DNA of 64,000 nt from Hyphococcus luteus (GTDB taxonomy: Bacteria > Pseudomonadota > Alphaproteobacteria > Caulobacterales > Parvularculaceae), in the NCBI RefSeq assembly GCF_002943565.1, contig NZ_PJCH01000015.1, positions 186,001 to 250,000 on the forward strand, read 5' to 3'. Shown piece after piece: positions 8,715 through 17,175 of this stretch (within the stretch, counting starts at the first letter, position 1; each line of letters starts with the position of its first letter). The notes below the pieces were generated by a model. It was not told the origin of the DNA. It did not search any database and saw only the letters and a list, made by a program, of their open reading frames with translations. The position numbers and the translations under genes were made by a program.

Positions 8715-10199
8715 TTAGTTGAATTTGGACGGGCGCCCGTCGAGAAGAATGGTTTTCGTTTCGAGATAGGCGGCGAGGCCTTCCGCGCCGCCTTCCCGGC
8801 CGATGCCCGATTGCTTGAAGCCGCCGAAAGGCAGGTTGAAATCCGCCTTCATGCCGTTCTGCGCCACCCCGCCGGCGCGCACGCGCCGGGCGATTCTATA
8901 GGCGGCTTCATGATCGTGCGTCAGCACGGAACCGTTGAGACCGTAATTCGACTCATTGGCGATGCGCACGGCGTCCTCTTCGTCCTCGCACGGAATAAGA
9001 CTCAAGACCGGGCCGAAAATCTCCTCCTGGGCGATGACGGAAGAATTATCCACATTGGCGAACAGCGTCGGTTCGATGAAATAGCCGCGGTTCATATGGC
9101 TCGGGCGCTGGCCGCCGGTGACGAGGTCCGCCGTCTCCTTCCCCTTTTCGATATAGCCTTCGACGCGGTCGCGCTGGCGGCCCATGGCGAGGGGGCCGAG
9201 CTGGGTTTCCGGATCGGTGCTGGGACCGATCTTGATTTTCTTCATCTCGCCGGCGATGGCGTCGGCCAGTTCGTCATGGCGCTTGCGCGGCACGATGGCC
9301 CGGCTCAGCATGGCGCAGACCTGGCCGCTGAACACCGTGATCGTCGAGGACAAAAGCTTGGCCGCCTCTTCGGTCGAATAATCGTCGCGCACAATGGCGG
9401 CGGACTTGCCGCCGAGCTCCAGCGTGCAGCGCGCGATGCGCTCGCCGCAGACGCTCGCGATGCGCTTGCCGGCGACCGTCGAGCCGGTGAAGCTCACCTT
9501 GTCGACGCCGTGATTGCAGACGAGATGGTCGGACGCGGCCCGGTCGCCGCAAACGAGATTGACGACGCCCGGCGGCAGGCCGATCTCCTCCGCCACTTCG
9601 GCGATGATGTAAGCGTCGAGCGGAGTTTCCGGCGACGGTTTCATGATCACCGTGCAGCCGGCGGAAAGCGCGGCCGCAACCTTGCTCAGCATGATGGTGT
9701 AAGGCGCGTTCCAGGGCGCGATGGCAGCGACGACGCCCACAGGCTCGCGCACGATCACCGCCGTATCCGCTTCGGACGACGGCGCATGCGTTTCAAACGC
9801 ATAGCTTTCAGTCACCGACGCCATATGCGCCGCCGACGCCGTCCCGCCGCCGATAATGAAGGGCGCGATGGTCGACAAGGCGCCGACCTGCGCGGTCCAG
9901 GCCCTGGCAAGCTCCGGTTCGCGTTTTTTAAGCGCCTCGGCGAGCCGGTGAAGATATTTCGCTCTTTCCGCCGGCGGGGTCGCCGGCCAGGGCCCTTCGT
10001 CGAAGGCCTTGCGCGCGGCTTCGACTGCGCGGTCCATATCGGCCTCGACCGCTTCAGCGACGCGGCCGACCGGCTGCTCCGTATTCGGATCGATCAGCGT
10101 AATCGTCTTGTCGGTCGACGGGGAGGCCCAGGCGCCGCCGATGAAAATCTTGTCCGGATTGCGGATCGTCACGCCGTCGGGCAATAACATGTCAGACAT
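8715..10199 (-). CDS. NAD(P)-dependent aldehyde dehydrogenase (first copy)
   Basis: A 494-residue aldehyde dehydrogenase superfamily member of normal length. Visible are the cofactor region VAAIAPWNAPYTIMLSKVAAAL, the general-base glutamate in CTLELGGKSA, the nucleophilic cysteine in SGQVCAMLSR, and the C-terminal PFGGFKQSGIGREGG. It oxidises an aldehyde to the acid in the cytoplasm. GGGAGC precedes the start. The gene follows marR by about 60 bases, and the exported protein and PQQ alcohol dehydrogenase lie downstream, so an aromatic alcohol-aldehyde-acid route is likely. The exact aldehyde, for example vanillin or coniferyl aldehyde, is not readable from sequence. Confidence 0.92.
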   Translation of the reverse strand: MSDMLLPDGVTIRNPDKIFIGGAWASPSTDKTITLIDPNTEQPVGRVAEAVEADMDRAVEAARKAFDEGPWPATPPAERAKYLHRLAEALKKREPELARAWTAQVGALSTIAPFIIGGGTASAAHMASVTESYAFETHAPSSEADTAVIVREPVGVVAAIAPWNAPYTIMLSKVAAALSAGCTVIMKPSPETPLDAYIIAEVAEEIGLPPGVVNLVCGDRAASDHLVCNHGVDKVSFTGSTVAGKRIASVCGERIARCTLELGGKSAAIVRDDYSTEEAAKLLSSTITVFSGQVCAMLSRAIVPRKRHDELADAIAGEMKKIKIGPSTDPETQLGPLAMGRQRDRVEGYIEKGKETADLVTGGQRPSHMNRGYFIEPTLFANVDNSSVIAQEEIFGPVLSLIPCEDEEDAVRIANESNYGLNGSVLTHDHEAAYRIARRVRAGGVAQNGMKADFNLPFGGFKQSGIGREGGAEGLAAYLETKTILLDGRPSKFN

Positions 10200-10260
10200 T
10201 TAAAAGCTCCCATTCATCAAATACGTCCAGGCGCCGCCGGGCGCCGCGGAAAAGGGCGCA

Positions 10261-10815
10261 TCATCCCTTTTTCTTCGCTTCGGCGTCCGCGAGCTCCGCC
10301 CAGTTGTCGAGCTGATCGTTCAAAAGGTTTACAAGACGCTGCAGCTCCCTCCGGTCTTTCTTGTTCAAAAGCGCAAAAAGACGCTCCGCCACCGATCTGA
10401 ACTCAGGAAGCATGGCGTTGTATTGACGCCAGCCCTTGGCGCTGATCCGGAACGGTCGGCGGCGGCGATTGCCGGCGTCATCCACAAGTTCGAGCCAGCC
10501 TCTTTCGTGAAGATTGGAGAGCGCCCGGCTGACATTCATCGCCGGCATGGACATGAGCTGGGAGATTTCCTGACCGGTCAGCGTTCCTTCGCCGCTAAGG
10601 CAAACAAGCACTTTCATTTCATGACGGGTGAGGTCGTTCGGCTCGCTCACCTCGCCTTCCATCGGGATCGTAATCAGGCTTGAGCATTTCAAAATAGAGA
10701 TCAAAAGCTGGATGTCGGATCCAAGGCTTGAAAGCGGTTTTACTTTTTCCGTCATGTCCGTCTGTTTCATCCCTCGCGCCCGCGCGGCTCGCCCGGCATT
10801 GCTGCGCCGCAACAT
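10261..10815 (-). CDS. MarR family transcriptional regulator (first copy)
   Basis: A protein of up to 184 residues; the ATG at 10770 (169 residues, preceded by GAGGG) is an equally possible start. It has a winged helix-turn-helix: LTGQEISQLMSMPAMNVSRALSNLHERGWLEL followed by the wing NRRRRPFRISAKG. MarR proteins are mostly repressors released by phenolic ligands. It heads an operon with aldehyde dehydrogenase, an exported protein and PQQ dehydrogenase. A perfect palindrome TACCAATTGGTA lies upstream at 10934, and related palindromes precede a dioxygenase gene and a TonB receptor gene, so this protein may control all three units (inference). Confidence 0.9.
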   Translation of the reverse strand: MLRRSNAGRAARARGMKQTDMTEKVKPLSSLGSDIQLLISILKCSSLITIPMEGEVSEPNDLTRHEMKVLVCLSGEGTLTGQEISQLMSMPAMNVSRALSNLHERGWLELVDDAGNRRRRPFRISAKGWRQYNAMLPEFRSVAERLFALLNKKDRRELQRLVNLLNDQLDNWAELADAEAKKKG

Positions 10816-10933
10816 TTCGCGCGCGCCCGTCTAGAAAAATGCACGCCGCAAACGAAAGCGCCAGTTCTCATTCAGGCGCCTTCCGTCCTGCGGCGCTAAA
10901 GTTTCATTGATCATCGCCTTTTTCAAGAAATAA

Positions 10934-10945
10934 TACCAATTGGTA
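10934..10945. promoter_or_regulatory. Palindromic operator TACCAATTGGTA upstream of marR operon
   Basis: A perfect 12-base palindrome about 120 bases before the first marR start, preceded by an AT-rich stretch suited to a promoter. It shares TACC-N4-GGTA with sites at 13341, 22036 and 22083. Proposed MarR binding site; the repeated pattern is seen, the assignment is inferred. Confidence 0.65.
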
Positions 10946-11078
10946 CGCTCTGTGCACAATCGCTTCACCCTGCGCAAACAATTCGGGCCCCTGAAACGAA
11001 GCAGGGCGGGCCCCGCGTCTTTTCAAACGCAACGCCCGCCCCGATGGCGAAGTCAGTTAAGTCTCGCGTTTGCGCGCT

Positions 11079-12491
11079 TTATTCCAGCGGCACCGAGTTC
11101 ACGACATGCGGCTGGGTGTATTCGTAAAGCCCTTCGAGACCGAGCTCGCCGCCCATGCCGGACTGTTTCGAACCGCGGAAAGGAATATTGGCGTCGATGG
11201 CGAGGTGCTGGTTGACCCAGACCGTGCCGGAATCGATACGCATGGCCACATCCATCGCGCGCTTGAGATCCTTGCCCCACACCGTGCCGGCGAGGCCGTA
11301 TTCGGAATCATTGGCCCGTGCGATGACGTCATCGATGTCGTTATATTTCAGCACCGGCAACACAGGGCCGAACTGCTCTTCCTGCACGACTTTCGCATCT
11401 TCCGGAAGGTCGCGCACGACCGTCGGCGCGATGAAATAGCCTGGCCGGTCCAGCGCTTCCCCGCCGGCGATGACCTTGCCCTTTTCGCGGGCGTCGGCGA
11501 GGAACTCTTTCACCTTCTCATATTGCATCTTGTTCTGGACGGGCCCGACCTGCGCGCCCTGCTTCATGCCTTCATCGACCACGGTGTCCTTGGCGAGCTT
11601 GGCGAGTTCGTCGCAGAACTCGTCATACATGGCTTCGGGCACGTAAGCGCGCTTGATCGCCACGCAGATTTGCCCGGCGTTTTTCATGGCGCCTTCATAG
11701 ACTTTCTGTGCAACCATTTTCGGATCGACGTCGTCCATTACGATGGCCGCGTCATTGCCGCCGAGCTCCAGCGTTACGCGCTTCACGCTTTCGGCCGCAG
11801 ACTGCATGACTTTCTTGCCCGTGGCGGTCGAGCCGGTGAAGGCGACCTTGGCGATATCCGGATGGCTGGTCATCAACGGTCCGAGTTCGTTCTCGTCGCA
11901 GACGATGTTCAAGACGCCCGCCGGCAGGATTTCGTTGGCGAGTTCGCCGAAGAGAAGCGTCGTCAGCGGCGTCGTCGGCGCGGGCTTGGCGACCATGGTG
12001 TTGCCGGTGACGAGACACGGGCCCAGCTTGTTCATGAGCAGGATCAGCGGGAAGTTCCAGGGCGTGATCGAGGCGACGACGCCGAGCGGCGTTCTGTGCT
12101 CGATGACCTTGTTGCCGTCCTCGTCGCGCAGGGTGCGCTGCTCAAGCCGCATGCCGGCGAAAGCGCGCAGGGTGAAGATTGCGCCCATGACTTCATACAT
12201 CGCCTGGTCGAGCGGCTTGCCCTGCTCCGCGGTCAAGAGACGCGCAAATTCATCCGCACGCGCCTCAAGCGCTTCGGAGAGCTTGCCCACCATCTCAGCG
12301 CGTTCGTCGACCGGCCTTTTCGACCAGTCCTTGAATGCGTCCTTCGCGGCTTTCACCGCCTGTTCGAGAAGATCCACGTCGGCCTTCGGGCATTTGGCGA
12401 AGGCGTCGCCCGTCGCCGGATTGACCACATCGAACTCAGATGCGCCGGGCACAAGCTTGCCGTTGATAAGCAGTTTATAGTCGTGCGTCAT
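11079..12491 (-). CDS. Aldehyde dehydrogenase family protein (second copy)
   Basis: A 470-residue enzyme. The ATG at 12491 is chosen because GGGAGGTTCC precedes it and it gives the usual N-terminus (HDYKLLINGKLVPG); the open frame reaches 12545. Motifs: TPWNFPLILLMNKLGPCL, the glutamate in LELGGNDAAIV, the catalytic cysteine in NAGQICVAIKR, and the C-terminal FRGSKQSGMGGELG. It belongs to the aldehyde dehydrogenase branch with broad aldehyde substrates and differs clearly from the copy at 8715. A palindrome TAACGGCCGTTA lies 62 bases upstream, the same as before the VAO-type oxidoreductase gene, so the two are likely co-regulated. Confidence 0.92.
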   Translation of the reverse strand: MTHDYKLLINGKLVPGASEFDVVNPATGDAFAKCPKADVDLLEQAVKAAKDAFKDWSKRPVDERAEMVGKLSEALEARADEFARLLTAEQGKPLDQAMYEVMGAIFTLRAFAGMRLEQRTLRDEDGNKVIEHRTPLGVVASITPWNFPLILLMNKLGPCLVTGNTMVAKPAPTTPLTTLLFGELANEILPAGVLNIVCDENELGPLMTSHPDIAKVAFTGSTATGKKVMQSAAESVKRVTLELGGNDAAIVMDDVDPKMVAQKVYEGAMKNAGQICVAIKRAYVPEAMYDEFCDELAKLAKDTVVDEGMKQGAQVGPVQNKMQYEKVKEFLADAREKGKVIAGGEALDRPGYFIAPTVVRDLPEDAKVVQEEQFGPVLPVLKYNDIDDVIARANDSEYGLAGTVWGKDLKRAMDVAMRIDSGTVWVNQHLAIDANIPFRGSKQSGMGGELGLEGLYEYTQPHVVNSVPLE

Positions 12492-12552
12492 GGAACCTCC
12501 CACGGTGTTCATCGCCGGCGCCCTTGTGCGGGCGCGCGCAGGCATGTGATAT

Positions 12553-12564
12553 TAACGGCCGTTA
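12553..12564. promoter_or_regulatory. Palindromic operator TAACGGCCGTTA upstream of aldehyde dehydrogenase
   Basis: A perfect 12-base palindrome within TTAACGGCCGTTATAA, between the divergent aldehyde dehydrogenase (start 12491) and marR (start 12723) genes. A near-identical site is at 17091. Position and symmetry fit a repressor site for the adjacent second MarR protein; the assignment is inference. Confidence 0.65.
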
Positions 12565-12722
12565 TAAAGCCTAGCAATAGGACGCCTAAGAGGAAAGACG
12601 GCCTGCGCCGCCCGCCTTATAGGCGACTTTGCCAGTCCGGTCCTTCATGACTGAAAGTAGAAAACATGAAGACGAAAATTTGCGCCACTTTCCCGGCAGA
12701 AAACTGATCAAAAAAGCGCCCT

Positions 12723-13250
12723 ATGAGCAAAACAACGACTGCGAAACCGCCTACCCGCGCCAGAGACGCCCATCCGCCCGAGCCGCTCGATGTCCTGCAC
12801 CGGCTCCTCAAATTGGTCAACCGGCTGAACGCGCCTTTCTCGGAGCATCTGGAGAAGCGCTTTCGCGTCACCATGAACGAGTTTCGCGTGATCATGCTGA
12901 TCGGCAGGCTGGGGACAGCGGCCTCCCATGAGATCGCCGATATGTCGGGCGTGACGACCATGAGCGTCAGCCGCGCCGTCACCTCGCTTGAGCGCAAGGG
13001 CTGGATCGCCTGCCGCGTCGACGATGAAAACCGCCGGCGCAAGATTCTCCGCCTCACCCGGGAGGGCGAAAAGCTCTATAAACAGATGCTGCCAACCGCC
13101 GACCGGGTGGCGACATATCTGTTCACCTCGCTGCGCCCTGAGGAAATACTGGCCTTCGACCATTATGTCGCAACGCTGACCGAAAGCCTTGAGGCGCGCG
13201 ACGAAGAGGGGCGCTCGATCTTTCTTGAAGAAACGCGGCCGGACGCCTGA
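12723..13250 (+). CDS. MarR family transcriptional regulator (second copy)
   Basis: A 175-residue protein with a winged helix-turn-helix: ASHEIADMSGVTTMSVSRAVTSLERKGWI followed by the wing DDENRRRKILRLTREGE. It is divergent from the second aldehyde dehydrogenase gene, and the palindrome TAACGGCCGTTA lies in the shared intergenic region. It is related to, but clearly distinct from, the MarR at 10261. The likely role is repression of the dehydrogenase gene and of the divergent pair around 17.1 kb, relieved by an aromatic ligand. No strong ribosome site precedes the ATG, so the start is moderately sure. Confidence 0.88.
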   Translation: MSKTTTAKPPTRARDAHPPEPLDVLHRLLKLVNRLNAPFSEHLEKRFRVTMNEFRVIMLIGRLGTAASHEIADMSGVTTMSVSRAVTSLERKGWIACRVDDENRRRKILRLTREGEKLYKQMLPTADRVATYLFTSLRPEEILAFDHYVATLTESLEARDEEGRSIFLEETRPDA

Positions 13251-13339
13251 CTGCGATCCTTCCCTGTCTCATTATGCTGCATTGCACGGCGATTTGCGCT
13301 TTTTCTTTTTAGGGACATCAATTTTCTTGCTTCCAAATA

Positions 13340-13353
13340 CTACCTTTTGGTAG
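13340..13353. promoter_or_regulatory. Palindromic operator CTACC-TTTT-GGTAG upstream of dioxygenase
   Basis: Inverted repeat of 5-bp arms containing TACC-N4-GGTA, 40 bases before the dioxygenase start, overlapping the expected promoter. Same class as the sites at 10934, 22036 and 22083. Confidence 0.62.
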
Positions 13354-13393
13354 AAAATGGAAATCCGATAACTATAAAGGGCAGGAAGCGCAC

Positions 13394-14869
13394 ATGACGG
13401 GGTTCCCCAACACGCCTGATTTCACCGAGCTCAATACGCCGGTCCGCATTGAGCTTGAGGTTCAAAACCTGCCTGTAGAGGGCGAGATCCCGCCGGAGAT
13501 CAACGGCGCCTTTTTCCGCGCCGTTCCCGACCCGGCCCATGTTCCCATGGTTGAAAACGACACCGGTCTTTCCGCCGACGGCATGGTCTCTCGTTTTCTG
13601 ATCGAAGACGGCCATGTGGATTACGCCATCAAATATGTGAAGACGGCGCGCTACCTCGCCGAACAAAAAGCGCGCAAGGCGCTGTTCGGGCGTTACCGCA
13701 ATCCTTTCACCGACAATCCGAGCGTCGAGGGCGTCGACCGCACCGTTTCGAACACCACGCCGGTCTGGCACGCCGGGCGCCTGTTCATGACCAAGGAGGA
13801 TGGGCGCGCTTACGAGGTTAATCCGCATACGCTCGAAACCATCGGGTCATGGGATTATCACGGCGCGCTGAAGTCCCAGACCATGACCGCCCATGTGCGC
13901 GTCGACCCCGACACCGGCGAAATGTTCTTCTTCGGCTATGAGGCCGGCGGCCTGTGCAGCAAGGAACTTGCCTATTGCATCGCCGACAAGGACGGCAATC
14001 TCGTTTCCGAACAATGGTACGAGCTGCCCTATTGCGGCATGATGCACGATTTCGCCGTCACGGAGAAATACGCCATCTTCCCGCTGTTTCCGACAACGGC
14101 CGATCTCGAGCGCATCAAGGCGGGCGGGCCGCACTGGGCGCACGATCAGGACCTTGAATGCTGGATCGGGATCATGCCGCGCTATGGCGACGTTAAATCC
14201 ATGCGCGGCTTCAAGGGACCGAAAGGCGTTTCGGTGTTTCACATCCTCAACGCCTTCGACGATGGCGGCGACCGCGTTTTCCTCGACCTCCATGCGACGG
14301 AAACCAACATGTTCCCCTTTATGCGCGAGGCGGCGGGGATCCATCGCGACAATTCGGAAATTCCCGGCGCGACCCAGCGCTGGACCTTCGATCTTTCAAA
14401 GGACGGCGAAGACTTCGAGATCGCCGATATCGGCCCGCCGGGCGATTTGCCGCGCATTCCCGACGCGCTGCATGGCCGTCCCTACACCCATGGCTGGTAT
14501 CTCAGCATGAACCCGGAAGGCGGCCCGCCGCTGACCGGCGGCCCCGTGGGCACGGCCTTTAACGCGCTTTTGCGCATCGAACCGGAAACGGGCCGCCTCG
14601 ACATGATGTCCCTGCCTTTCGAAAGCGCGATCAACGAGCCGGTGCATATTCCCGCCGACGACCCCGAACATGAAGGCTGGCTCGTCTGCGTCACCGACCG
14701 CAAGGTGGGCGACAATGACTATAAATCCGAGCTGTGGGTGATCGACGGCGGCAATATTTCCGCCGGACCTGTGGCCAAGGTTCCGATGCCCTGCCGCATG
14801 CGCCCGCAAGTGCATGGCTGGTGGGTTCCCATGGACGCGCTTGAAAAAGCGCATGCGGCCAAAGACTAA
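13394..14869 (+). CDS. Carotenoid-oxygenase family dioxygenase, lignostilbene / isoeugenol type
   Basis: A 491-residue non-heme iron dioxygenase. The four iron-binding histidines can be placed at H167 (TAHV), H218 (MMHDF), H283 (VFHIL) and H474 (QVHGW). Tyr101 (in YRNPF) and Lys134 (in TKEDG) sit exactly where characterised lignostilbene dioxygenases, as I recall them, bind the 4-hydroxyl group of the substrate. This points to cleavage of a phenolic C=C bond, giving vanillin-like aldehydes from stilbenes or isoeugenol, rather than carotenoid cleavage. No signal peptide; cytoplasmic. A palindromic operator precedes it. Isoeugenol monooxygenase and stilbene dioxygenase cannot be told apart by reading. 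Confidence 0.9.
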   Translation: MTGFPNTPDFTELNTPVRIELEVQNLPVEGEIPPEINGAFFRAVPDPAHVPMVENDTGLSADGMVSRFLIEDGHVDYAIKYVKTARYLAEQKARKALFGRYRNPFTDNPSVEGVDRTVSNTTPVWHAGRLFMTKEDGRAYEVNPHTLETIGSWDYHGALKSQTMTAHVRVDPDTGEMFFFGYEAGGLCSKELAYCIADKDGNLVSEQWYELPYCGMMHDFAVTEKYAIFPLFPTTADLERIKAGGPHWAHDQDLECWIGIMPRYGDVKSMRGFKGPKGVSVFHILNAFDDGGDRVFLDLHATETNMFPFMREAAGIHRDNSEIPGATQRWTFDLSKDGEDFEIADIGPPGDLPRIPDALHGRPYTHGWYLSMNPEGGPPLTGGPVGTAFNALLRIEPETGRLDMMSLPFESAINEPVHIPADDPEHEGWLVCVTDRKVGDNDYKSELWVIDGGNISAGPVAKVPMPCRMRPQVHGWWVPMDALEKAHAAKD

Positions 14870-14904
14870 AAACCGGTCCCGCGGCTTTGTTCCGGCGGCG
14901 GGGC

Positions 14905-15438
14905 TTACTCCGCCGCCTCTTCATTGTTGCGGGTCAGATACTGAACGATGAGATCGAGGTCCTCATCGCTAACTTCGACGCGCGTCAGCGGCGGCATGGT
15001 GTTGAGGCCATTGCGCACTACCGTCTTGATATAATCTCCGGTCAAGTCCGTGCGATTGGCCAGCAGCGCCTGTTCGGGCCCCATGCGCCGCGCAAGCGTA
15101 ATCGTGCCGGGCCCCAGCTCGATATGGCAATACTGACAGCGCGCCAGATAGACCGCTTCGGGGTCGCCGCTTCGGGCGCGTGTGAAAACGCCCCTCGCCT
15201 GTTCCGCAGCGGCGGCTTGCGACGAGACTTTCGTCAGCTCGGAATTGTCGCCAGCTTTGGCTTCTTCGGCGGGCGCCTCTTCCGGCGCCGGCCTGGCGGG
15301 CGCGGCGGCTTCCTGAACCTGTGTATCTTCTCCGGCCTCGGGTGCGGGCGCAGCTTCTTCCTTCCCGCCGCACCCCGCAAGCGCAAGCGCCGCAGCCGCA
15401 GCGAAACCGAAACGGGCGGCGAACAAAATCTTGCTCAT
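14905..15438 (-). CDS. Cytochrome c lipoprotein, electron acceptor of the adjacent flavoprotein
   Basis: A 177-residue protein with a lipobox (LAGC at residues 20-23), a low-complexity Ala/Glu/Pro linker to about residue 70, and one cytochrome c domain with CQYCH near residue 103 and a probable methionine ligand in NTMPPLTRVEVSDEDL. This is the layout of the small cytochrome subunits of 4-cresol dehydrogenase (PchC) and eugenol hydroxylase (EhyA). Its start overlaps the flavoprotein stop (TAATG) with GGGAGGGAAT before it, so the two subunits are translationally coupled. It would carry electrons from the flavin to the respiratory chain in the periplasm. Confidence 0.9.
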   Translation of the reverse strand: MSKILFAARFGFAAAAALALAGCGGKEEAAPAPEAGEDTQVQEAAAPARPAPEEAPAEEAKAGDNSELTKVSSQAAAAEQARGVFTRARSGDPEAVYLARCQYCHIELGPGTITLARRMGPEQALLANRTDLTGDYIKTVVRNGLNTMPPLTRVEVSDEDLDLIVQYLTRNNEEAAE

Positions 15439-17006
15439 TATTCCCTCCCCTCGCGCAGACGCGCCGGCCAGACGCCGCTCTTGCCGGGCGCGATCACGCC
15501 ATTCGGATCGAGCGCGTCTTTCACCGTTTCATTAAGCCGCTTCAGCGCGTGATTGTTGTAATCGTAGGTGTCGGCGACCGGCTGCATGAAGTCGATATGG
15601 GTGCGGTATTCGCCATAGCCCTCTTCGCGAGCGTCCTTGATCATCTGGGTAAAGAGGTTGCGTGCGCGGCTCACCATATCCGCGTCGTCGCGGTTATAAA
15701 GGATCATGTTGACATTTGCGATGTGGCGATGACCCACCGTGAAGCTTGAATAGTAATCGAGCCCCGCCTCCTCGAAGCGCCGCTTGCGCCGGAGGAAGGC
15801 GTCATAGGCGAGCTCGCCCGACGGCGGCAGGATCGGCGAAAAGCCGATATGGCCGCCGCGTCCGCCCATCCAGTTGACGACGTTCAGGGGCAAAACCATG
15901 GGCACGCCCACGGCGATGCTGAATGGCTCGCGCGGCTGGCCCTTCTGCCAGTGGCGCCATTCGAGTTTTTTGCCGAGACGCGGCTCGAACGCCTCGTTGA
16001 CGATTTTCTGCTTGGCTTCGACCACGCCGCCATCGCCGAAGAGCGATAGGTGGAAGGTCCACCAGCCTACATTATAGGTTTCCTGGATCTTCTCGGCGAT
16101 CTCGTCGGGGATCGGCCCCTCGCCCTCATACCAGTCGGCGCGCGTCGTGAAGGCCGAGGCGTCGTGGAGATAATTGCCGAAGACCACATTATGCTCGATG
16201 ATCCCGCGCAGGCGCAAATCCGCGAGAATGTCCATCGCCCATTTGATGTCTTCCATCTCCGGCAGGTTGACCTGCGCGTGGGCGGTCATTTCCGGCTCGG
16301 GCATCATCCACATATTGGCCTTGGTGACGACGCCCAAATTCGACTGGACGAACATCTGGTCCCAGCTCGGACCGAAACTGTAAGGGTAATGCGCCCAGGA
16401 TTTGTTTCCTTCCATGGCGCCCATGCCGGTGCGCACGATCTCGCCCGTGGGCGTCACCACTTCGAGCCCGCAAAGCTTCGTCGTGTTGTCGCCGTAAGGC
16501 GTATAGCCGATGCCGCGCTCCAGCGCGTTGCCGATCACCGAACCCCAGCCATTGGCCGGCACCGACATCCACAAGGGGATGTCGTTATTGGTGAGATGTT
16601 CATGGAACTGATAAAAACCGACGCCGGGTTCGAGCGTGGCGTAGGCATAACGTTCGTCGACATCGAGGATCTGGTTCATCCGGGTCATGTCGAGAACCGC
16701 GCTGCCGGCGAGAACCGGCGACGCGCCGCCATAGCCGAGATTTTTTCCGCGCGCCACGGGCCAGACCGGAAGCTTGTGTTCATTGGCGAGACGCACGATC
16801 GCCTGCACTTCCTCGACGCTCGTCGGCGCCAGCGCGGCGGACGCCGCATGATCGAGGCCGTCGCCAAGCGCGTAAGGATCGATATAAGTGTTGCGGTCGA
16901 GCTCCGTGTCGAAAACCTTATCTTCGCCCAACTCGCGCTTCAGCGCATTGATGGCGCTGTCAAAACTCGCCGCATCAAGTCCCGGCGGAAAGATTCGGTC
17001 GGCCAT
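15438..17006 (-). CDS. VAO-family flavoprotein (eugenol hydroxylase / 4-cresol dehydrogenase / vanillyl-alcohol oxidase type)
   Basis: A 522-residue FAD enzyme. The PP-loop WPVARGKNLGYGG lies around 82-94. ALERGIGYTPYGD, GEYRTHIDF (Tyr and Arg of the phenolate pocket) and APGKSGVWP closely follow fungal vanillyl-alcohol oxidase. His386, in GGHIGFSP, aligns with the histidine that binds FAD covalently in that enzyme; 4-cresol dehydrogenase has a tyrosine there. The expected reaction is hydroxylation or oxidation of a 4-alkyl or 4-allylphenol such as eugenol. The coupled cytochrome c gene argues for a dehydrogenase using cytochrome rather than oxygen. No signal peptide is evident, so how it reaches the cytochrome is open. 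Confidence 0.9.
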   Translation of the reverse strand: MADRIFPPGLDAASFDSAINALKRELGEDKVFDTELDRNTYIDPYALGDGLDHAASAALAPTSVEEVQAIVRLANEHKLPVWPVARGKNLGYGGASPVLAGSAVLDMTRMNQILDVDERYAYATLEPGVGFYQFHEHLTNNDIPLWMSVPANGWGSVIGNALERGIGYTPYGDNTTKLCGLEVVTPTGEIVRTGMGAMEGNKSWAHYPYSFGPSWDQMFVQSNLGVVTKANMWMMPEPEMTAHAQVNLPEMEDIKWAMDILADLRLRGIIEHNVVFGNYLHDASAFTTRADWYEGEGPIPDEIAEKIQETYNVGWWTFHLSLFGDGGVVEAKQKIVNEAFEPRLGKKLEWRHWQKGQPREPFSIAVGVPMVLPLNVVNWMGGRGGHIGFSPILPPSGELAYDAFLRRKRRFEEAGLDYYSSFTVGHRHIANVNMILYNRDDADMVSRARNLFTQMIKDAREEGYGEYRTHIDFMQPVADTYDYNNHALKRLNETVKDALDPNGVIAPGKSGVWPARLREGRE

Positions 17007-17090
17007 ATCCTGCTCCCGTTTTCGCGCGCGCGGCGATGGCGCCGCTCTTGCCGGCGCGTTTTACGCGTTTCGTCCCTGTTGCGCTCATCA

Positions 17091-17102
17091 TAACGGTCGT
17101 TA
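17091..17102. promoter_or_regulatory. Palindromic operator TAACGGTCGTTA in divergent promoter region
   Basis: Within ATAACGGTCGTTATAAT, 85 bases before the flavoprotein gene and 74 bases before the divergent gene at 17176. It matches the palindrome at 12553 at 11 of 12 positions. Probable operator shared by both divergent units (inference). Confidence 0.65.
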
Positions 17103-17175
17103 TAATTCGTGCAACCCGCGTTTGACGACGAGACCGAAAACAAATCATCTGCGGATCCGTCGGGAGGATTGAACC

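Noticed and set aside
8673-10187. Long plus-strand frame over the aldehyde dehydrogenase gene, and similar long antisense frames elsewhere
   Set aside because: They are mirror frames of strongly coding genes in GC-rich DNA, with Arg/His/Gly-rich products and no known domains.
11004-11044. Terminator after the second aldehyde dehydrogenase
   Set aside because: GGGCGGG and CCCGCCC can pair, but the stem is interrupted and no T-run follows on the minus strand.
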